Source: JAJNPS01 sp031378845
GTDB taxonomy: Bacteria; Pseudomonadota; Alphaproteobacteria; Rhodobacterales; Rhodobacteraceae
Assembly: GCA_031378845.1 (NCBI GenBank)
Contig: JANNES010000004.1
Span: 62,001 to 126,000 of the forward strand
Length of the DNA: 64,000 bases
Reading direction: 5' to 3'
Positions within the stretch are counted from its first letter, which is position 1; each line of letters starts with the position of its first letter. The position numbers were made by a program, and so were the translations under genes. The notes under the pieces were generated by a model. The model worked only from the letters and a program-made list of their open reading frames with translations. It searched no databases and was not told the origin of the DNA. This document shows positions 29,592 to 37,416 of this stretch, piece by piece.

Positions 29592-30147
29592 TGCATGGCA
29601 TCAGACGACGGCCCTTGGGGCTGCGGCACCCAAAGTGATCAAGATCGGCCCCTACCGGATTGCCGAGCGCCTCGATGTGGCGCTGGCCTCGCTCGCCACG
29701 CGCCGGGGGCGAGACAAGGATGTCGCGCGCGCCGCAAAGGCGGCCAAGGTGCCGCTGCCCATGCCGTCGAAAGCCGCAACCGGGTCGCCTTTTGGCGGCT
29801 TCTGGCTGGCACCCGACATGTGGATGATCGAGGCACCCTTTGACAGCCACGAGGATATCGCAGCGCACCTGAAGGCGGTCTTCGGCGATGCCGCCTCGAT
29901 CACCGAGCAGACCGACGCCTGGGTGCGATTTGACGTGTCGGGGGGAAACCTTGTTCCGCTGTTTGAACGATTGTCGAACCTTGACCTGCAGGCTTTGCCC
30001 GATGGTTATGCCAGCCGTACGGTTATCGATCATCTGGGCTGTTATCTGATCAAGCGAGCAACTACCGAAATCACCCTTTACTGTCCGCGCTCGTCGGCGC
30101 AAAGCCTGCTGCATGCGTTGGAAGTGACCGCGAAGTCGGTGATCTGA
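29584..30147 (+). CDS. mgdD: N-methylglutamate dehydrogenase subunit D (sarcosine oxidase gamma-like)
   Basis: This is a 187-residue protein of the SoxG family, itself related to the GcvT/YgfZ fold. The start chosen is GTG at 29584, with GAGGGGGAG about eight bases upstream; it overlaps the mgdC end by eight bases. Recognisable parts are PFGGFWLAPDMWMIEAP, AWVRFDVSGGN and YASRTVIDHLGCYLIK. In sarcosine oxidase the gamma subunit stabilises the covalent flavin in the complex. It is the last gene of the four-subunit operon and is followed by the XRE-cupin regulator after 72 bases. Confidence 0.85.
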   Translation: MVSAWHQTTALGAAAPKVIKIGPYRIAERLDVALASLATRRGRDKDVARAAKAAKVPLPMPSKAATGSPFGGFWLAPDMWMIEAPFDSHEDIAAHLKAVFGDAASITEQTDAWVRFDVSGGNLVPLFERLSNLDLQALPDGYASRTVIDHLGCYLIKRATTEITLYCPRSSAQSLLHALEVTAKSVI

Positions 30148-30170
30148 GCAGCGCTATTGCGACAAGACGT

Positions 30171-30188
30171 GTTTCCCTGTAGTGAAAA
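30171..30188. promoter_or_regulatory. GTTTC...GAAAA dyad, candidate operator of the XRE-cupin regulator
   Basis: GTTTCCCTGTAGTGAAAA has TTTC and GAAA arms separated by eight bases and lies 32 bases before the regulator start. Closely similar dyads stand upstream of mgsA at 34363-34402. Its position suggests autoregulation. Confidence 0.5.
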
Positions 30189-30219
30189 TTCTTGTGGTAT
30201 TTTCGTGGGGAGCATTTGC

Positions 30220-30879
30220 ATGGCCAAGATCGAACATGTTCCGGTACTTCCGCGCGGCAAACCTGCCTTCGATCAGGACCCCCACCGCGTCCGCGAAATC
30301 TCCGAGCGTAACCTCGAAGCGGCGATTGGCCGTGAGGTGCGGACCTTTCGCCGCCAGCAAGGCATGACGGTGGCCGATCTGGCCAATGTGACCGGACTGT
30401 CGATCGGCATGTTGTCCAAGATCGAGAACGGCAATACCTCGCCCTCGCTGACGACGTTGCAGGTGCTGAGCCATGCATTTTCGGTGCCGGTGACCGCGTT
30501 CTTCAAAAGCTTTGAGGAACGGCGCGAGGCACAGCATGTCAAGGCAGGCGAGCATGTCGAGATCGAGCGCCGGGGGACAAGGGCGGGTCATCAGTACAAT
30601 CTGTTGGGCCATGTCGGGTCGAATTCGTCGGGCGTGGTGGTGGAGCCCTATCTGATCACGCTAACCGCTGAGAGCGACACCTTTCCGGCGTTCCAGCACG
30701 AGGGGCTAGAGCTGCTCTATATGCTGGACGGCGAGGTCGATTATCGCCACGGCGACCAGATTTATGCGCTGAAACCCGGCGACAGCCTGTTTTTCGATGC
30801 CGACGCGCCGCATGGTCCGGAAACGCTGGTCAAGCTGCCGGCGCGCTATCTTTCGGTGATCTCCTACCCTCAGGGCTGA
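30220..30879 (+). CDS. XRE-family transcriptional regulator with cupin sensor domain
   Basis: This is a 219-residue regulator. The helix-turn-helix (about residues 40-95) shows IGREVRTFRRQQGMTVADLA, GLSIGMLSKIENG and SPSLTTLQVLSHAF. The cupin domain (about 140-215) shows EGLELLYMLDGEVDYRHG and PGDSLFFDADAPHGPE. The start at 30220 (MAKIEHVPV) has GTGGGGAG upstream. Regulators of this HTH-cupin type commonly sense a small amino-acid-like ligand in catabolic clusters. Lying right after mgdABCD, it likely controls the N-methylglutamate pathway, perhaps sensing gamma-glutamylmethylamide or N-methylglutamate (inference). Confidence 0.88.
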   Translation: MAKIEHVPVLPRGKPAFDQDPHRVREISERNLEAAIGREVRTFRRQQGMTVADLANVTGLSIGMLSKIENGNTSPSLTTLQVLSHAFSVPVTAFFKSFEERREAQHVKAGEHVEIERRGTRAGHQYNLLGHVGSNSSGVVVEPYLITLTAESDTFPAFQHEGLELLYMLDGEVDYRHGDQIYALKPGDSLFFDADAPHGPETLVKLPARYLSVISYPQG

Positions 30880-31157
30880 CCGGGCTTGTCGGTCTGATGC
30901 TGCCAGACGGCCCGGCGAACGCGCGCGGTCTTGTAGGCATCATAGATCGCCATGGCCCAGACAAAGAGGCCACCTGCAAACTTTCCGACCACCGACACGT
31001 CCGGTGCTGCGGTTTTCAGCGTGAAGCCGCCCAGGAGCACGATGAAAAAGACAAAGATCAGCCCGCGCACCGGCTGACGGTTCAGAACCTGTCCGACGCC
31101 GGGCAGGACGACCGCCACCGCGAGCACCAGATAGGGATTGAACGGCGCTTTGGTCAC
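30870..31157 (-). CDS. Small membrane protein, unrecognised
   Basis: This is a 95-residue protein with two to three hydrophobic segments (YLVLAVAVVLPGVGQVL, GLIFVFFIVLLGGFT, GGLFVWAMAIYDAYK). The GVGQVLNRQPVRGLIF portion recalls small DUF-type membrane proteins with a GxGQ-x-R-G pattern. Its last ten bases overlap the end of the convergent XRE-cupin gene. Its start overlaps the preceding minus-strand gene by four bases, so the two are probably co-translated. No function can be assigned. Confidence 0.65.
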   Translation of the reverse strand: MTKAPFNPYLVLAVAVVLPGVGQVLNRQPVRGLIFVFFIVLLGGFTLKTAAPDVSVVGKFAGGLFVWAMAIYDAYKTARVRRAVWQHQTDKPGQP

Positions 31158-31831
31158 GGGCGGTCCTTGGCTTGCGAAATCAGATCTTGGCGCAATGCCA
31201 CAAGGCTTTGCAAGAGCGGCGACAGCCGGTCAGGCAACAGCGGGTCAAGCCCCACTTCGGCATCGCGAAAGATCAGATAGCGGCCCCGCTCGGCTTCGTC
31301 CCCCAGCAGGACAAGGCGCAACCCCTTGGGCGAGATCAGAAGTTCCTTCACCCGCGGGTCCGCAAAGACCCCGGCATAGCCTTTGATCAGGTCTTCGGGG
31401 GCAACAAATGCCGCGTCGTCGGTGCGCACGCCCGTCCCTTCGGGAAGAAACGCCGGGGACGGCAGCGATACCGGCAGGCTGGCAAAGCGCGAGAACGCCT
31501 CCTGCCCGGTCGGGCGCGCCATGATGTCGAGCGTGGCCCGCACCGGCAGCGGTTCGGGCAGCGAGACCATGATCCAGAGCACAGGAAGCTTGCGAAAGGT
31601 CAGGCTGTCGGGCAGGGCCTGCAGATCAAACGCATGGCGCCCAAGATGGCCGGTCACGCGGGGAAACCCGGTCGGTTCGATGCGCGTGACGATCCGGTCG
31701 AATAGCGGCGTGATGGCATCGAAATAGCCCGCGCGCGCGGCCTTGCGCTGACGGGCTGCGCGCATGACGGCGATGACCAGCCACGCAACAAGGCAGGCAA
31801 AAGCAGCGGCAAAGGCAAGACGGATGGGCAT
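31154..31831 (-). CDS. Membrane-anchored protein of unknown function
   Basis: This is a 225-residue protein. An N-terminal transmembrane segment (residues about 3-24, LAFAAAFACLVAWLVIAVM) is followed by a basic RAARQRKAARAG stretch, then a soluble domain of about 190 residues. That domain contains FPRVTGHLGRH, LPVLWIMVSLPEPLP and LLISPKGLRLVLLGDE. With the basic residues after the helix, the soluble part probably faces the cytoplasm. I do not recognise the family. It lies third from the end of the minus-strand run, after a strong hairpin that follows the permease gene. Confidence 0.65.
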   Translation of the reverse strand: MPIRLAFAAAFACLVAWLVIAVMRAARQRKAARAGYFDAITPLFDRIVTRIEPTGFPRVTGHLGRHAFDLQALPDSLTFRKLPVLWIMVSLPEPLPVRATLDIMARPTGQEAFSRFASLPVSLPSPAFLPEGTGVRTDDAAFVAPEDLIKGYAGVFADPRVKELLISPKGLRLVLLGDEAERGRYLIFRDAEVGLDPLLPDRLSPLLQSLVALRQDLISQAKDRP

Positions 31832-31851
31832 ATGGGTCCTTGGGATGAAAC

Positions 31852-31878
31852 GGCCCGCCCCTTGGCAGGGCGGGCCGA
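31852..31878 (-). terminator. Strong hairpin after the APC permease gene
   Basis: CGGCCCGCCC at 31852-31861 pairs perfectly with GGGCGGGCCG at 31869-31878 around a seven-base loop. On the minus strand it follows the permease stop (31922) and is trailed only by TTTCATCC. It may terminate part of the transcript and lower expression of the two genes beyond. Confidence 0.5.
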
Positions 31879-31921
31879 ATGGGTTGGATCAGGCCTTTCG
31901 GCAAGGACCAATCGCCGTTGA

Positions 31922-33358
31922 TCAATAGCCCCGCGGTTTTGGCCAGGGCATGGTGAACTGCGCCCCCCGGTTCACAAAGCGGTAGCGCCAGAAGTGAAAC
32001 CACAGCGATACCACGATGTAAAATCCGACCATCGCCACCAGCTGCGTGCCATAGCCAAGGAACACCGCAAAGAACGTGATGGCGCACAGGCACAAAAGCA
32101 CGATTGCAGGCAGCGGATGGAACGGATGTTCATACCCCCGTTTAATCGAGTTCAGCGGCCACTTCTTGCGAAACATGATGATATTCAGCGGCATGAAGGT
32201 GTATCCCAGCAGGCCCGACAGGATCGAGAAGGTGATCACCTGATCCAGAGGCGCACCCAAGGCAAAGATCAGCGCGATGGGCACGAGAAAGATGATCGAC
32301 CGGTACGGTGTGCGGTACCGAGGATGCACCGCGCCGAACCAGCCCGGCAGATACTTGTCGCGCCCCATCGAGAACCACGCGCGGCTCGCGTCGTTGATGC
32401 AGCCGTTGGCCGACGCAAGCGTGGCAAAGAGGGTGCCGAACCCCAAGAGCCAGATCAGCCCCGTCGATCCGGACAGACGCGCTGTGTCAAACAGTGGCGC
32501 CACCGAACCATTCACCCCATCCCCCAGATATTCCCACGGCAATACGCCTGCGCAGATGTACCACGTCAGCGTGGCCGCGATCAGCAGCGTCATGATCCCG
32601 GCCAGCGTGCCGAACGGCAGTGCGCGGGCGGGGGAGCGGACCTCTTCGGCGGCCTGGGTCGTGCCTTCGATGCCAAGGTAATACCAAAGGCCAAAGTGCA
32701 TCGCCGCGAGGACCCCGATCCAGCCATAGGGCAGCCCATGCCCTTCGAACAACGCCGCATGCTGCATGATCCCGTCACCGACGATACCGGTGGTCGACAC
32801 GAACAGGATCAGGATGGCCACGAACGCGATTGCCGTGATGACAAGGTTGAACGTCAGCGTCGCCAGCACGCCGCGATAGTTGAGCCAAGCCAGGAACATG
32901 ATGACAAGGATGATGAACGGCCGCTGGTCCAGTGCTGCCTCATGCCCCGACATCGTGGCCACCACCGAAAAGAGATAGCCCGCCGTGATGGCATTCGCGG
33001 CCTCCAGCATGGTGTAGGCAAAGACGAGGTAGAGGCCAACGTTGAAGGCCATCAGCGGTCCCACAATGTGCTTGGCCTGCGTATATTGCCCGCCAGCGGC
33101 AGCGACGGTCGAAGTGACCTCGCTGTCGATCATCGCAACGCAGGTGTACAGGATGCCTGCGAACCAGCAGGCGATCAGTGCCGCATAGGCCCCGCCTTTG
33201 CCGACAGCAAAGTTCCAGCCCATGTATTCCCCGACCAGCACGATGCCGACGCCAAGGGCCCAGACATGCGCCGGGCCAAGGACGCGCAAAAGACCAACTT
33301 TGGTCCCGTGCGGCCCCATGCCGTCCATGGTTTTCGAGGTGATGTCGATGTCTGCCAT
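31922..33358 (-). CDS. APC superfamily amino acid/amine permease
   Basis: This is a 478-residue inner-membrane protein with about twelve transmembrane helices. The APC pattern is visible in GLLRVLGPAHVWALGVGIVLVG (helix 1, glycine-rich unwound region), IDSEVTSTVAAAGGQYTQAK, GIEGTTQAAEEVRSPARALP (the usual E-E-V-x-x-P loop), and ASRAWFSMGRDKYLPGWF. It is closest in feel to ethanolamine/amino-acid permeases. Substrate is not readable; with mgd genes on one side and mgs/gmaS on the other, methylamine, gamma-glutamylmethylamide or N-methylglutamate are reasonable guesses. It is encoded with three small membrane proteins just upstream. Confidence 0.85.
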   Translation of the reverse strand: MADIDITSKTMDGMGPHGTKVGLLRVLGPAHVWALGVGIVLVGEYMGWNFAVGKGGAYAALIACWFAGILYTCVAMIDSEVTSTVAAAGGQYTQAKHIVGPLMAFNVGLYLVFAYTMLEAANAITAGYLFSVVATMSGHEAALDQRPFIILVIMFLAWLNYRGVLATLTFNLVITAIAFVAILILFVSTTGIVGDGIMQHAALFEGHGLPYGWIGVLAAMHFGLWYYLGIEGTTQAAEEVRSPARALPFGTLAGIMTLLIAATLTWYICAGVLPWEYLGDGVNGSVAPLFDTARLSGSTGLIWLLGFGTLFATLASANGCINDASRAWFSMGRDKYLPGWFGAVHPRYRTPYRSIIFLVPIALIFALGAPLDQVITFSILSGLLGYTFMPLNIIMFRKKWPLNSIKRGYEHPFHPLPAIVLLCLCAITFFAVFLGYGTQLVAMVGFYIVVSLWFHFWRYRFVNRGAQFTMPWPKPRGY

Positions 33359-33366
33359 GATGCCCC

Positions 33367-33534
33367 TCAGCCCTTGTGTTCTTCGGTCATGGCCTCAAGC
33401 TCGCCTTCGCGAGACGAGGTCAGGACATCTTCGGAATAAGACGAGTCCGTCTTGAGCCAATCGACGACCATATACAGGCCGAACGCGGCAGACAGTGCCC
33501 ATGCGGCGTATTCTGCGTAGTTCCAGATATCCAT
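33367..33534 (-). CDS. Very small single-helix membrane protein (permease partner candidate)
   Basis: This is a 55-residue reading frame, with ATG at 33534 and TGA at 33367. It begins MDIWNYAEYAAWALSAAFGL and runs through one hydrophobic helix (about residues 10-26). It ends in a charged cytosolic-type tail (SSREGELEAMTEEHKG). A GGGGGTTGCG stretch precedes the start. It is packed between its neighbours with gaps of nine and eight bases, which supports it being a real gene despite its size. Similar length and topology to accessory subunits of transporters; the function is inferred from position only. Confidence 0.65.
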   Translation of the reverse strand: MDIWNYAEYAAWALSAAFGLYMVVDWLKTDSSYSEDVLTSSREGELEAMTEEHKG

Positions 33535-33543
33535 CGCAACCCC

Positions 33544-33924
33544 CTATTTGTTGCCGAATTTTTCGGAAATCACTTCGCGGTATTCCTTGTCCGAAAAGCG
33601 GAGCAGCAAGACATAATATGCGACAATCACGACGATCATCACGATCAGCGCCCCGGCGGTAAAGCTGTAGTCAAATCGGGCCAGGATCAGATCGTGTGCC
33701 GACGCCGGATCATAGCCCAGTGCCTCGTATTGCGCGGCTTGGGCGGCATTCTGGCCAAGGCTCTCCCATGTCGGATTTTCAACCGGGGTGGTGACGGATT
33801 TCGACGATCCGGCCAGCCCGAGCCAGAGCGGCACGAACAGCGCGCCAACGGTCAGGGCGACCAGTACGACCACGTCGATCAACTGGCTGATCTTGCTTTG
33901 GGTGGGTGGGGTGTAATGTGCCAT
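33544..33924 (-). CDS. Small two-helix membrane protein (permease partner candidate)
   Basis: This is a 126-residue protein. One helix is near residues 15-38 (LIDVVVLVALTVGALFVPLWLGLA) and another near residues 90-108 (GALIVMIVVIVAYYVLLLRF). Between them lies a polar loop of about 45 residues (PVENPTWESLGQNAAQAAQ), and the tail reads DKEYREVISEKFG. I do not recognise a family. It is separated by two bases from the upstream gene and nine from the downstream one, so it belongs to the minus-strand permease operon. Confidence 0.7.
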   Translation of the reverse strand: MAHYTPPTQSKISQLIDVVVLVALTVGALFVPLWLGLAGSSKSVTTPVENPTWESLGQNAAQAAQYEALGYDPASAHDLILARFDYSFTAGALIVMIVVIVAYYVLLLRFSDKEYREVISEKFGNK

Positions 33925-33926
33925 GA

Positions 33927-34214
33927 TCAGCCCCTTTGTCCGCGCGATTCATCGAGGAACTTGATGTCGAGGCCATACATGAAATCACGGTCCTCGCGGT
34001 AATGCTTCAGCATGGCAAGGATCGCGGCGGTATTGAACACCAGCACAATCGCCCCGCCGATCATCAGCAGGATCCGCGCCGCTGCGTTTGGCGCAAGATC
34101 CCAAGTCGCGAACGCGACGAATATCATCGCGATCCAGAGGCCGGCCACAAACACCCACGCGACAAGAACATCGCGTTTGTGCATGGCCTCAATCCTTTGA
34201 TTAAGGTCAGCCAC
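33927..34214 (-). CDS. Small two-helix membrane protein, first gene of the permease operon
   Basis: This is a 95-residue protein with helices near residues 18-37 (VLVAWVFVAGLWIAMIFVAF) and 47-67 (ILLMIGGAIVLVFNTAAILAM), and a charged C-terminus (KHYREDRDFMYGLDIKFLDE). It has no recognised family. A GGGAGGGG ribosome-binding stretch precedes its ATG. As the first gene facing away from mgsA, its promoter lies in the 240-base divergent region that carries GTTTC/GAAAC dyads, suggesting control together with mgsABC-gmaS. Confidence 0.7.
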   Translation of the reverse strand: MADLNQRIEAMHKRDVLVAWVFVAGLWIAMIFVAFATWDLAPNAAARILLMIGGAIVLVFNTAAILAMLKHYREDRDFMYGLDIKFLDESRGQRG

Positions 34215-34288
34215 GTTTCCCCTCCCTTGGCCCTTTGGTTGCCGGATCAGGCGGGGCCGTTAACGCCTTTTTTCCGTCCGGCAAATTT

Positions 34289-34402
34289 GTTTTCCCGAAG
34301 GAAACTCCTCTGGCAACATCCTGTCAAGCTTATCTGCCCATTAATTGAGCAGCATAAGAAAAGTTTCCCGTCAGGTGAAAAAAGTTTCTCGACAGTTGAA
34401 AC
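34289..34402. promoter_or_regulatory. Divergent control region with three TTTC/GAAA dyads
   Basis: Between the minus-strand permease operon and mgsA are three dyads. TTTCC-N4-GGAAA lies at 34291-34304. GTTTCCCGTCAGGTGAAAA lies at 34363-34381, with TTTC and GAAA nine bases apart. GTTTCTCGACAGTTGAAAC lies at 34384-34402, again with nine bases. The second and third are spaced by exactly 21 bases, two helical turns, so bound proteins would face the same side. The same dyad precedes the XRE-cupin gene at 30171. Confidence 0.6.
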
Positions 34403-34454
34403 GGCAAATCTTCGGTGCTAGCGTCACGGTTAGACATTCAAAGGAGACGAATCC

Positions 34455-35351
34455 ATGTGCGGAATTGTAGGTTTGTTCCTGAAGGACCCCGCGCTGGAGC
34501 CCAAGCTCGGCGCGATGCTGACCGATATGCTTATCACGATGACCGACCGCGGGCCGGACTCAGCCGGGATTGCGATCTATTCGGGTGCGAAGGATGGCAT
34601 CGGCAAGATCACCGTGCAGTCCGCAAACCCCGGGGTGGACTTCAAGACCCTCGACCAGGATCTGAAAAACGCGATCGGCAAACCGGTGCTGATGCTGGTG
34701 AAAAGCACCCATGCCGTGCTGGAGGTGCCCATCGACCAGATCGAGGCCGCGCGGTCGGCCCTTTCACATCTGCGCCCCGGCGTAAAGGTGATGAGCGCAG
34801 GCGACAGTATCGAGATCTTCAAGGAAGTGGGGCTGCCAAAGGATGTGGCCGCGCGCTTTGGTGTCTCGAAGATGGGCGGCACCCACGGCATCGGCCATAC
34901 CCGCATGGCCACCGAAAGTGCGGTCACCACGATGGGCGCGCATCCTTTTTCGACCGGTTCGGATCAATGCCTTGTCCATAACGGGTCGCTTTCCAACCAC
35001 AACGGCGTGCGGCGCGAACTCAAGCGCAAGGGCATGACCTTTGAGACCGAAAATGACACCGAGGTCGCCGCCGCCTTCATCTCGCAAAAGCTGCGCGAAG
35101 GCGACAAGCTGGGCGAGGCGATGGAAGCGACGCTGACCGACCTCGACGGGTTCTTTACCTTTGTCGTCGGCACCAAGAACGGCTTTGGCGTGGTGCGCGA
35201 TCCGATTGCCTGCAAACCCGCAGTCATGGCAGAAACCGATGACTACGTGGCCTTCGGGTCGGAATATCGCGCGCTGGTCAACCTGCCGGGGATCGAGAAT
35301 GCCCGCGTCTGGGAACCGGAACCCGCCACTGTCTATTTCTGGGAGCGCTGA
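34455..35351 (+). CDS. mgsA: N-methylglutamate synthase subunit A (class II glutamine amidotransferase domain)
   Basis: This 298-residue protein begins MCGIVGLFLKD, so the catalytic nucleophile is Cys2 after methionine removal. HGIGHTRMATES, VHNGSLSNHNGVRRE and NDTEVAAAFI are further class II amidotransferase motifs. In N-methylglutamate synthase this subunit probably cleaves gamma-glutamylmethylamide, releasing methylamine for transfer instead of ammonia from glutamine. An AAGGAGA site precedes the ATG. It is the first gene of mgsABC-gmaS, four bases ahead of mgsB, and follows the dyad cluster. Confidence 0.9.
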   Translation: MCGIVGLFLKDPALEPKLGAMLTDMLITMTDRGPDSAGIAIYSGAKDGIGKITVQSANPGVDFKTLDQDLKNAIGKPVLMLVKSTHAVLEVPIDQIEAARSALSHLRPGVKVMSAGDSIEIFKEVGLPKDVAARFGVSKMGGTHGIGHTRMATESAVTTMGAHPFSTGSDQCLVHNGSLSNHNGVRRELKRKGMTFETENDTEVAAAFISQKLREGDKLGEAMEATLTDLDGFFTFVVGTKNGFGVVRDPIACKPAVMAETDDYVAFGSEYRALVNLPGIENARVWEPEPATVYFWER

Positions 35352-35355
35352 GAAA

Positions 35356-36045
35356 ATGCAGACCTTCGACCTTGGCGCAGAGGGACTGCGCGCGCTGAAC
35401 GCGTCACTCCATGCCCTGAAGGGCCAGACCAACATGACCTCTTGGTCAGTGGTCAACCCCAAGGGCGCCCACGCCATCGCGGCGGGCGTGGATGCGCCAC
35501 TGGACATCACCGTGCACGGCTCCACGGGGTATTACTGCGCGGGCATGAACAAGCAGGCGACGATCCGGATCAAGGGATCTGCAGGGCCGGGTGTGGCCGA
35601 AAACATGATGTCGGGGACGGTGATCATCGACGGCGATGCCAGCCAGTATGCCGGGGCCACCGGGCGCGGCGGTCTGTTGGTCATCAAGGGCAATGCCTCC
35701 AGCCGCTGCGGAATCTCGATGAAGGGCATCGACATCGTGGTGCATGGCAACATCGGCCACATGTCGGCCTTTATGGCGCAGTCGGGCAATCTGGTGGTGC
35801 TGGGCAACGCGGGAGAGGCGCTGGGTGACAGTCTTTATGAGGCGCGCATGTTCGTCCGCGGGTCGGTGAAGTCGCTGGGGGCGGATTGCATCGAAAAAGA
35901 GATGCGGCCGGAACATCTTGCCCTGCTGGAAGACCTGCTGGAACGGGGCGAGGCGGGCACCAAGGCCCGGCCAGAAGAATTCCGCCGCTATGGCTCGGCC
36001 CGCAAGCTCTATAATTTCAACATCGACAATGCGTCGGCGTATTGA
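35356..36045 (+). CDS. mgsB: N-methylglutamate synthase subunit B (GltB C-terminal beta-helix-like, GXGXG)
   Basis: This is a 229-residue protein with the right-handed beta-helix repeats seen at the C-terminus of glutamate synthase: DITVHGSTGYYCAG, TIRIKGSAGPGVAENM, GTVIIDGDASQYAGATGRGG and GNLVVLGNAGEALGDS. The start at 35356 (MQTFDLGAEGLRALN) is four bases after the mgsA stop. In the complex this part organises the subunits and the ammonia/methylamine channel. It is homologous to GlxC of GlxBCD, so substrate assignment rests on the gmaS and mgd neighbours. Confidence 0.88.
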   Translation: MQTFDLGAEGLRALNASLHALKGQTNMTSWSVVNPKGAHAIAAGVDAPLDITVHGSTGYYCAGMNKQATIRIKGSAGPGVAENMMSGTVIIDGDASQYAGATGRGGLLVIKGNASSRCGISMKGIDIVVHGNIGHMSAFMAQSGNLVVLGNAGEALGDSLYEARMFVRGSVKSLGADCIEKEMRPEHLALLEDLLERGEAGTKARPEEFRRYGSARKLYNFNIDNASAY

Positions 36046-36055
36046 GGCACCGTGA

Positions 36056-37384
36056 ATGAGTGATTTCCCCCGCACGCCGCCCCGCTTTTCGGCGACCTTC
36101 ACCCCGGCCGTGAACGCCGAGATCCGCCGCGCGGCGGCAACGGGCATCTATGATATCCGGGGTGGCGGCACAAAGCGGCATCTGCCACATTTTGACGACC
36201 TTCTGTTCCTTGGGGCCTCGATCAGCCGCTATCCGCTGGAAGGCTACCGCGAGAAATGCGCGACCGATGTCTGGCTGGGCACGCGCCACGCCAAGAACCC
36301 GATCCATCTGGACATTCCGATCACCATCGCGGGCATGTCCTTTGGGGCGCTTTCGGGCCCCGCCAAAGAGGCGTTGGGTCGTGGTGCGAGTGCTGCTGGC
36401 ACGTCGACCACCACCGGCGATGGCGGGATGACCGAAGAAGAGCGCGGGCATTCCAAGACGCTGGTGTATCAGTATCTGCCCAGCCGATACGGCATGAACC
36501 CTGATGATCTGCGCCGTGCGGATGCGATCGAGATTGTCGTCGGGCAAGGGGCCAAGCCGGGTGGCGGCGGTATGCTCTTGGGCCAGAAAATCTCCGACCG
36601 CGTGGCCAACATGCGCAACCTGCCCAAGGGGATTGATCAGCGCTCGGCCTGTCGGCATCCTGATTGGACGGGCCCGGATGATCTGGAAATCAAGATCATG
36701 GAACTGCGCGAGATCACCGATTGGGAAAAACCGATCTACGTAAAGATCGGCGGCGCGCGGCCCTATTATGACACCGCTCTGGCGGTCAAGGCGGGCGCCG
36801 ATGTGGTGGTGCTGGATGGCATGCAGGGCGGCACAGCGGCCACGCAGGATGTGTTCATCGAACATGTCGGCATGCCGATCCTGGCCTGCATCCCGCAGGC
36901 GGTGAAGGCGCTGCAGGATCTGGGCATGCACCGCAAGGTGCAACTGATCGTGTCTGGCGGGATCCGGTCGGGCGCGGATGTGGCCAAGGCCATGGCGTTG
37001 GGGGCGGATGCGGTGTCCATCGGCACGGCGGCGCTGATCGCCTTGGGTGACAATGATCCGAAATGGGAAGAAGAATACCAAAAGCTGGGAACGACGGCGG
37101 ATGCCTATGACGACTGGCACGAAGGCCGCGACCCTGCAGGCATCACCACGCAAGACCCCGAACTGTCCGCGCGGTTCGACCCGGTGCTTGGCGGGCGCCG
37201 CCTGAAGAATTACCTCAAGGTCATGACGCTTGAGGCGCAAACCATCGCGCGCGCCTGCGGCAAGAACCATCTGCACAATCTAGAACCCGAGGACCTGTGC
37301 GCCCTGACAATCGAGGCTGCTGCGATGGCGGGCGTGCCGATTGCCGGGACCAACTGGATACCGGGCCGCACCGGCGGCTTCTGA
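36056..37384 (+). CDS. mgsC: N-methylglutamate synthase subunit C (FMN glutamate synthase domain)
   Basis: This is a 442-residue FMN-binding TIM-barrel protein of the glutamate synthase family (GlxD-like). Motifs include MSFGALSGPAKEALGRGA, TTGDGGM, GQGAKPGGGGMLLG, YVKIGGARPYYDTALAVKAGAD, DGMQGGTAATQD and SGGIRSGADVAKAMALGAD. The usual CxxxxxCxxxxC iron-sulfur motif of GltB is not present; the cysteines seen are in SACRHPDW, RACGKNH and EDLCAL. It carries out reductive transfer of methylamine to 2-oxoglutarate to form N-methylglutamate. It starts 10 bases after mgsB. Confidence 0.9.
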   Translation: MSDFPRTPPRFSATFTPAVNAEIRRAAATGIYDIRGGGTKRHLPHFDDLLFLGASISRYPLEGYREKCATDVWLGTRHAKNPIHLDIPITIAGMSFGALSGPAKEALGRGASAAGTSTTTGDGGMTEEERGHSKTLVYQYLPSRYGMNPDDLRRADAIEIVVGQGAKPGGGGMLLGQKISDRVANMRNLPKGIDQRSACRHPDWTGPDDLEIKIMELREITDWEKPIYVKIGGARPYYDTALAVKAGADVVVLDGMQGGTAATQDVFIEHVGMPILACIPQAVKALQDLGMHRKVQLIVSGGIRSGADVAKAMALGADAVSIGTAALIALGDNDPKWEEEYQKLGTTADAYDDWHEGRDPAGITTQDPELSARFDPVLGGRRLKNYLKVMTLEAQTIARACGKNHLHNLEPEDLCALTIEAAAMAGVPIAGTNWIPGRTGGF

Positions 37385-37416
37385 CAAAAACATAAAGACG
37401 ACAGGGAGTTAAAGGG

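Noticed and set aside
25099..30147. Reading mgdABCD as sarcosine oxidase soxBDAG
   Set aside because: Sequence families are the same, but the neighbouring mgsABC, gmaS, tmm, dmm and tdm genes, and absence of glycine-betaine or sarcosine pathway genes, favour N-methylglutamate dehydrogenase. Activity assays would settle it.
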